From Spirosoma taeanense (GTDB lineage Bacteria; Bacteroidota; Bacteroidia; Cytophagales; Spirosomataceae), in NCBI RefSeq assembly GCF_013127955.1, contig NZ_CP053435.1:4774001-4838000 (forward strand): DNA of 64,000 nt. The letters run 5' to 3'. Every line of letters starts with the position of its first letter. The first letter of the stretch is position 1. The notes beneath the pieces were generated by a model. That model made no database searches, had not been told where the DNA came from, and saw only the letters and a program-made list of their open reading frames with translations. Below, one piece after another: positions 59,855 to 64,000 of this stretch. A program made the position numbers and the translations under genes.

Positions 59855-60715
59855 GAAGCTGTTTGGGAATTGTTAAAGGCTGAGCGTCGAGTCATTTTTG
59901 TATCGACCAAGATGCAAAGCAATGACCAAACAGTGGAAGCCACTGACCGACGCCCAGTGGGATGCAATTTCTCCTTTTTTACCACTTGATCGTCAGCGGA
60001 CTCATGATTTGCGACAGATTGTTAACAGTATTTTGTGGCTGCTACGCACAGGATGCCAATGGCGCAATCTGCCTACCGAGTGGCCTAATTGGCAAACCGT
60101 CTATTACTATTTTAGACGTTGGAAACAGGATGGTACTTTTGGTCGAATCAATCTGGCCTTAAATCAACTTGACCGTAAGCGGGTCGGTAAAGAAGCATAT
60201 CCATCTGCAGTATGTATTGATTCACAAAGTGTTAAGTTGGCTCCGATGATTTGGGAGAACCGAGGTCTCGACGCGAATAAACGAGTGAATGGCCGAAAAA
60301 GGCAACTCATCGTTGACACCCAAGGGCGTCTATGGCTAGCAGATGTCCATTCTGCTAATCAAGCGGATGGCCCTTCAGCCGTATCGATGGTCAGTGACTT
60401 ACTATGGCTAGTTGGAGAGCGTTTGGAGAAAGTCTACGGTGATCAATCTTATAATGGCGTCTTCGCTCAAGAGTTGGCTAGATGGAGCCTTGATTTTGAA
60501 AAAGCGTCTCGTCCTGAATCAACTCTGGGCTTTGTACCCGTAGCCAAACGGTGGGTAGTGGAACGGACCATTGCTTGGACGAATCACTTTCGAAGGATTG
60601 TCAAAGATTATGAATACACGATATCATCTTCGGTTTGCTGGCTGTACTTAGCCAACATTCAGATTATATTGCAACGGATCATTTGAATGGCAAAAGATAA
60701 TTCCCAAACACATTC
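59855..60715 (+). mobile_element. IS5-family insertion sequence, copy 2
   Basis: An 861-bp element with the same ends as copy 1 (GAAGCTGTTTGGGAATT left; complement GAATGTGTTTGGGAATT right), again flanked by TAA (59852-59854 and 60716-60718). It appears identical to 18638-19498. It inserted between the HEPN-like gene and a downstream terminator and interrupts no gene. Confidence 0.92.
59922..60686 (+). CDS. IS5-family DDE transposase, copy 2
   Basis: A 254-residue protein from the ATG at 59922, identical to that of copy 1. The first Asp is in CIDSQSVK, the second in KVYGDQSYNG, and the Glu in RWVVERTIAW. Identity between copies 41 kb apart indicates recent transposition or gene conversion. 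Two same-orientation copies could also recombine to delete the intervening 41 kb, which includes murA, so such deletions should be lethal. Confidence 0.93.
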   Translation: MTKQWKPLTDAQWDAISPFLPLDRQRTHDLRQIVNSILWLLRTGCQWRNLPTEWPNWQTVYYYFRRWKQDGTFGRINLALNQLDRKRVGKEAYPSAVCIDSQSVKLAPMIWENRGLDANKRVNGRKRQLIVDTQGRLWLADVHSANQADGPSAVSMVSDLLWLVGERLEKVYGDQSYNGVFAQELARWSLDFEKASRPESTLGFVPVAKRWVVERTIAWTNHFRRIVKDYEYTISSSVCWLYLANIQIILQRII

Positions 60716-60717
60716 TA

Positions 60718-60759
60718 AAGAATAAGGTTGGAGTGCCATGATGTTCCAACCTTATTCTT
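60718..60759 (+). terminator. Terminator probably belonging to the HEPN-like gene
   Basis: A perfect 15-bp stem AAGAATAAGGTTGGA / TCCAACCTTATTCTT with a 12-nt loop. IS copy 2 separates it from the gene at 59189-59833. Nothing else is evident from 60760 to 60955. Confidence 0.75.
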
Positions 60760-60955
60760 ATCATCTCTCCCCGACTAGTTTAATATTTTAATCGTACCGA
60801 ACGTATGCTTAGCGGTATGGTAGTTACTTCGAAGAGAATACGGCATCTTCGCCAATCTTTGCTAGGAGCCCCAGGGATGTTGCTAATCGGAATAGGGCTG
60901 GGATAACTCACACAACGAGGTTGTCACTAAATTGCTAGTAGTAATCACTTGAGAA

Positions 60956-61005
60956 CTCCCAAACAAAAGACCTCATACACATGTATGAGGTCTTTTGTTT
61001 GGGAG
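60956..61005 (-). terminator. Long hairpin after tRNA-Arg
   Basis: A perfect 23-bp inverted repeat (60956-60978 and 60983-61005) with a 4-nt loop and T-rich 3' flank on the minus strand, 8 bp beyond the tRNA 3' end. Confidence 0.85.
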
Positions 61006-61012
61006 AGATGTG

Positions 61013-61084
61013 TGGTCCCGACGGGAATCGAACCCATATCAAACGTTTAGGAAACGTCTATTCTATCCGTTGAACTACGGGACC
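61013..61084 (-). tRNA. tRNA-Arg (anticodon CCU)
   Basis: Minus-strand cloverleaf: acceptor GGTCCCG / CGGGACC, D arm GTTC..GAAT, anticodon stem GACGT / ACGTT with loop TTCCTAA (anticodon CCT, reads AGG), T arm ATGGG / CCCGT with TTCGATT loop, discriminator A. The genome encodes ACA, not CCA, at the 3' end, so CCA is added after transcription. It is isolated and followed by a strong hairpin terminator. Confidence 0.96.
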
Positions 61085-61201
61085 GGTGAAAGCCTGCAAA
61101 TTTGCCTAAAAATCGCCAACTCCCCAAGTGTGTGGATAAGCCGGGGCATTAATGATTTTAAACGAATCGTAGCAGGCTGACATGATGAGGCCAGCGCCCA
61201 T

Positions 61202-61426
61202 GTGCTGTATGTCGATCAACACGGCAACGTCTTTATTGAATGCGTAACTGGCGGCTGGACCGAAAACCGGCTTAAAGACCTCCTGTTCCGATTTGAGGTG
61301 TTTCCGCAGGGCTGGGGTTACGTCGGCTCAGCAGCGGCCGAAGATGACAGCCATCTAACTACACTCTATGCTGCTCTGCTGCATAACTGGCAGGCGAAAA
61401 CCACGGGCTGTATCAATAGCTGGTAA
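61202..61426 (+). CDS. Possible small protein with GTG start (unrecognised)
   Basis: A 74-residue frame starting GTG (61202): MLYVDQHGNVFIECVTGGWTENRLKDLLFRFEVFPQGWG, then YVGSAAAEDDSHLTTLYAALLHNWQAK. The composition is protein-like (acidic, balanced, with a beta-type start and amphipathic end) and the frame fills most of the space between the tRNA and a terminator at 61439-61468. No in-frame ATG exists. It could be a decayed C-terminal fragment. No family is recognised. Confidence 0.4.
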   Translation: MLYVDQHGNVFIECVTGGWTENRLKDLLFRFEVFPQGWGYVGSAAAEDDSHLTTLYAALLHNWQAKTTGCINSW

Positions 61427-61438
61427 CCTATAAAACAA

Positions 61439-61468
61439 CCAAAGCCGACCCTGACAGACCGGCTTTGG
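61439..61468. terminator. Bidirectional terminator
   Basis: A 9-bp stem CCAAAGCCG / CGGCTTTGG with a 12-nt loop, between the small frame at 61202-61426 and the convergent gene stop at 61492. Confidence 0.75.
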
Positions 61469-61491
61469 CACAACAGACCGTAACCTACTGG

Positions 61492-62208
61492 TTATTTGGC
61501 TGGCTTTTTGAAGATCGATTCATCCACCTGGCCGTTGACGGTTATTTTGTTGGTGGTCATGACGATACCGCCCATCTGGGGATTCGATATTTCCATGGTG
61601 TTGGCAAATTTAACCCCCTCCGTGTCTTTGTAATCCGAAAAGGCGATTTCCCCTTCCTGACCGTTCATCGATGTTTTGACTTTATTGACCAGGTACGTGT
61701 TGGCATCAATAAACTCATCGATTACCTGGCCTTCTTTGGTCGTCACTTTCAGGTGGTAGGCATCTTTGCCATCCACTTTTTCTTTCCCAACCAGGTCAAT
61801 TTTACTGCCTTTGTCCTTATAGTTCACCAGCGCGCCAAACGGGTCAAGCTGGCCAATCTGCTGCTTTATCTGATCGGCAGGCATGTCTTCAGGATCGCCC
61901 GTTCCGCCCATCATAGCGGGGCGAATCATCCAGCCCGTCGAACCGTCAACCACCTGCACCATCGAGTTGCCCATGACCGACGACTCCGAGCGCATGGACT
62001 TACCCACAACCAGAGTGGTTTTGTTGGGAATTTCCATTCCCTGCACGGAAAGCGACCGCTCCGTAACCAGCGTTTTAACGTTCTTGAGTTTGTCCATGCC
62101 GCCCAGGGCCGCAATGTGCTTGTCGACAATTTCGTCTACTGACTGCGCATAAGCGCCGATGGTTGTAAAAACGGCCAGTGCAGCGGCCAGAAATGTGTTC
62201 GTTTTCAT
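61492..62208 (-). CDS. LolA-like secreted protein (outer-membrane lipoprotein-sorting fold)
   Basis: The start is the ATG at 62206-62208 (MKTNTFLAAALAVFTTIGAYAQ, signal peptide). 238 residues. SVDEIVDKHIAALGGMDKLKNVKTL is the typical opening of the LolA-like/insertase-like beta-clam proteins of Bacteroidota; WMIRPAMMGG, DPFGALVNYKDKGSKIDLVGKEKVDGKDAYHLKVTTKEG and YLVNKVKTSMNGQEGEIAFSDYKDTEGVKFANTMEI form the half-barrel strands. It probably works in the periplasm or outer membrane; the lipid or lipoprotein cargo is unknown. The outer-membrane receptor upstream on the same strand ends 138 bp before its start. Confidence 0.85.
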   Translation of the reverse strand: MKTNTFLAAALAVFTTIGAYAQSVDEIVDKHIAALGGMDKLKNVKTLVTERSLSVQGMEIPNKTTLVVGKSMRSESSVMGNSMVQVVDGSTGWMIRPAMMGGTGDPEDMPADQIKQQIGQLDPFGALVNYKDKGSKIDLVGKEKVDGKDAYHLKVTTKEGQVIDEFIDANTYLVNKVKTSMNGQEGEIAFSDYKDTEGVKFANTMEISNPQMGGIVMTTNKITVNGQVDESIFKKPAK

Positions 62209-62345
62209 TCTATTCATTGGGTTTATCAGGCAAAGTACACCGACTTGCACTCTTTTGCTATGTTAGTTAAAAAACAGTGGATTACCAAACGGGTGTCACC
62301 TCATTTTTCCGGACCGGCTTTTCAGCCCTTCCGAGGGTGCAGCGT

Positions 62346-64000
62346 TTACTGTCGCGGCTGACCGCCACCCGCCGGAGCGCCACCCGACTGCGTCTGTCCG
62401 CCACCCTCGCTCTTGACATCATCGTTGTTAACCGAGCGGGCTTTCTTACGAGGAGCGTCCATTGTCATCTTGCCAATTTTGTAGGTAAACGTCAGGCGGA
62501 TACCCCGGTTGTAAAGATATACATCGCTTACCTGGCTGAATTGGGCTGAATTCAGGACGGTGTGGATGTTGAACCGGTTCGAGAGGAAGTTTTCGGCCGC
62601 CAGCCCAATGCTGCCTTTCTTATTGCTGAAGTCTTTCTTCACCCCAACGGTGTAGAAGCCAAAGCCACCCTGCCGTCCCTGCAACTGTACCTGCGATCCC
62701 TGCATGAAGCCGAAGGCCTGCGCGCCCCAGCCATTCTTAAACTGCGCCGATGCAAACGAACCTCCGCTGACGTTGAAGCCGGTGTTGGTCAGTGTTTCCG
62801 AAATACCATCGACGCTCATAGCCTGACCCGTCAGACTGGTGTAGAAGGTATTCAGAAACAGACCAATGTTAATCTTCGAGGTTACCGCTACGTTCGCAAA
62901 GATGTTGGTTCCGTAGGCGTGTTGCCGACCGATGTTCTGATACGTAGTGACGATAGCCCCCGGCAGCGTATCGGACGGTTGACGAACCTGCGTGATGGCG
63001 TTGTTCGTTACCCGGCCGAAGAAGGTTGCGTTGATGAACGTTTTCTTGATGGTTCTGCTCAGCCCCAGTTCAACGTTGTTCGTCAACTCCGGACGCAGCG
63101 ACGGGTTACCGATGGTGATGTTCTGCGGGTTGGCCGCGTTGAAATTAGGGTTCAGCTGCTGCAGGCCGGGCCGCTGAATCCGCCGGTTATACCCCAGTTT
63201 TACGGTGGTTCCCTTAATGGTTTTCGACGCATTCACACTGGGCACCAGCACACCGTAATTACCGATGCCGAGGGTACCGCTTTCGCGGGTGCTGGCGTCG
63301 ATAAACGTGTGTTCATAACGCAGGCCACCCTTCAGTGTATATCGCTGCTTGGTTGTGTAGGTATAGGACGTATAGCCAGCCGCGATGTTCTGGTGATACA
63401 GAAGTTCACCGAGCGTATTGTTGTTTTCGGTTACGAAATTTCCCGAAGGCCCAGCCTGCAGGTAGCGGTAGTCGCTGTTGACCTGCCGGAAGATGGCTTT
63501 ACCGCCGAACTCAATCAGCTGGTTTTTCTTGATGGGCGTCTGGTAATCGGTTTGCAGCGTAAGTTCCTGGTTTACGTTTTTATTCAGGTTACGCTGGCGA
63601 CCCGTCAGCACGTCGGAGCCGTTCAGCAGATCGGCGTCGAAGTTGTTGGTCAGATCATTCCGGCTATACAGCGTCGAAATGCTCCACTCCTGCTGTGGCT
63701 TGAAGGTATGCAGGTAATCCACGTTTACGTCAACCGTACCCGACAGGTTCTTGGCGTCTACGTTCCGGTTTGACACCGAACCGGCCATACCGTTGGTAAA
63801 CAACCGCGTGACGAGGTCCTGCTGGCTGATCATGTTCCGAACGCCATACCGTACGCCCGCCGTCAGGCTCTGATTTTTAGCCAGATCGTAGTCGAAGCCC
63901 AGGTTATACTGCCCGAACATTCCCGAGCTGTGGCCGTCGCCGGTCTGACGCGTCATGGTTGTTACGCCATCCACCTGGCTGGTCTGCTCCAGGCTGGTCT
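62346..64000 (-). CDS. Outer-membrane beta-barrel / TonB-dependent-receptor-like protein, C-terminal part
   Basis: The frame is open to the right window edge, so the N-terminus is missing. Over 550 residues are seen. Alternating beta-strands (YNLGFDYDLAKNQSLTAGVRYG, VNVDYLHTFKPQQEWSISTLYSRN, TYTTKQRYTLKGGLRYEHTFI, NPQNITIGNPSLRPELTNNVELGL) match the barrel domain of the Bacteroidota outer-membrane beta-barrel family 3 (TonB receptor-like without plug similarity). After the last strand (RGIRLTFTYKIGKM) comes a disordered Gly/Gln-rich tail (GGGQTQSGGAPAGGG). The substrate is unknown. Confidence 0.88.
   Translation of the reverse strand, partial: TSLEQTSQVDGVTTMTRQTGDGHSSGMFGQYNLGFDYDLAKNQSLTAGVRYGVRNMISQQDLVTRLFTNGMAGSVSNRNVDAKNLSGTVDVNVDYLHTFKPQQEWSISTLYSRNDLTNNFDADLLNGSDVLTGRQRNLNKNVNQELTLQTDYQTPIKKNQLIEFGGKAIFRQVNSDYRYLQAGPSGNFVTENNNTLGELLYHQNIAAGYTSYTYTTKQRYTLKGGLRYEHTFIDASTRESGTLGIGNYGVLVPSVNASKTIKGTTVKLGYNRRIQRPGLQQLNPNFNAANPQNITIGNPSLRPELTNNVELGLSRTIKKTFINATFFGRVTNNAITQVRQPSDTLPGAIVTTYQNIGRQHAYGTNIFANVAVTSKINIGLFLNTFYTSLTGQAMSVDGISETLTNTGFNVSGGSFASAQFKNGWGAQAFGFMQGSQVQLQGRQGGFGFYTVGVKKDFSNKKGSIGLAAENFLSNRFNIHTVLNSAQFSQVSDVYLYNRGIRLTFTYKIGKMTMDAPRKKARSVNNDDVKSEGGGQTQSGGAPAGGGQPRQ

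Noticed and set aside
60995-61180. 61-codon plus-strand frame over the tRNA region
   Set aside because: It runs across tRNA-Arg on the opposite strand, and its start is simply the complement of the tRNA sequence.

Overview
The window looks like chromosome from a Spirosoma-like member of the Cytophagales (Bacteroidota). The reasons are DUF4290 and DUF4142 proteins, MurA and pyruvate carboxylase of Bacteroidota type, several promoters with the phylum's TAnnTTTG -7 box, almost no Shine-Dalgarno sequences, and an abundance of 800-residue ATPase-less MacB/FtsX permeases. Base composition is moderately GC-rich. AT-rich islands at 18.0-20.0 kb and 59.1-60.8 kb carry foreign-looking genes and two copies of the same IS5-family element.

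Layout. From 0 to 28.7 kb there is a dispersed export system: six large two-domain MacB/FtsX permeases (one cut by the left edge), one short MacB-type permease, a MacA/HlyD adaptor with a LolD/MacB-type ATPase, and two paralogous small secreted proteins. It is interrupted by an ECF sigma / HEAT-repeat anti-sigma / double DUF4097 locus (4.0-7.1 kb), a lipoprotein, an M20 peptidase, and a leucine-rich-repeat gene split by an IS. From 28.9 to 37.2 kb lie a GT39-type glycosyltransferase, an NtrC-type response regulator with its histidine kinase, a MATE exporter, a DUF4290 protein and murA. From 37.4 to 44.9 kb are pyruvate carboxylase, small membrane proteins, a CE15-type esterase and a Nudix hydrolase. 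From 45.0 to 50.2 kb are two subtilase-like proteins with Thr at the nucleophile position, then an aminotransferase-tyrA pair. From 50.3 to 55.9 kb are an aldo/keto reductase, a ferritin-like protein, a microbial rhodopsin, a DUF4142 protein, an Amj-type flippase, a NIF3 protein and a RibD-like reductase. The last part holds a second MATE exporter, hflX, a HEPN-like AT-rich gene beside IS copy 2, tRNA-Arg(CCU), a LolA-like secreted protein and the end of an outer-membrane receptor.

The strongest new observation is a local sigma54 regulon. Six minus-strand promoters (P1-P6 near 1.0, 8.0, 10.55, 15.0, 25.1 and 28.8 kb) share one geometry: a -24/-12 element, then 53-55 bp further upstream a palindrome TGTCCG-N4-YGGACR, then a second, more degenerate copy starting 21-22 bp beyond the first. 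Between them they drive the adaptor/ATPase pair, five of the permeases and both small secreted proteins. An NtrC-type activator and its kinase are encoded 2-5 kb beyond P6 and are the obvious candidate controllers. This ties scattered genes into one inducible envelope or export response.

Other notable items: a rhodopsin with a D-T-K motif whose start codon lies inside a 15-bp hairpin; an antisense four-helix-bundle (23S-IVS-type) gene sitting between adaptor and ATPase and flanked by inverted repeats; MurA with Asp in place of the fosfomycin-target Cys; and an IS insertion from which the ancestral gene can be rebuilt in frame.
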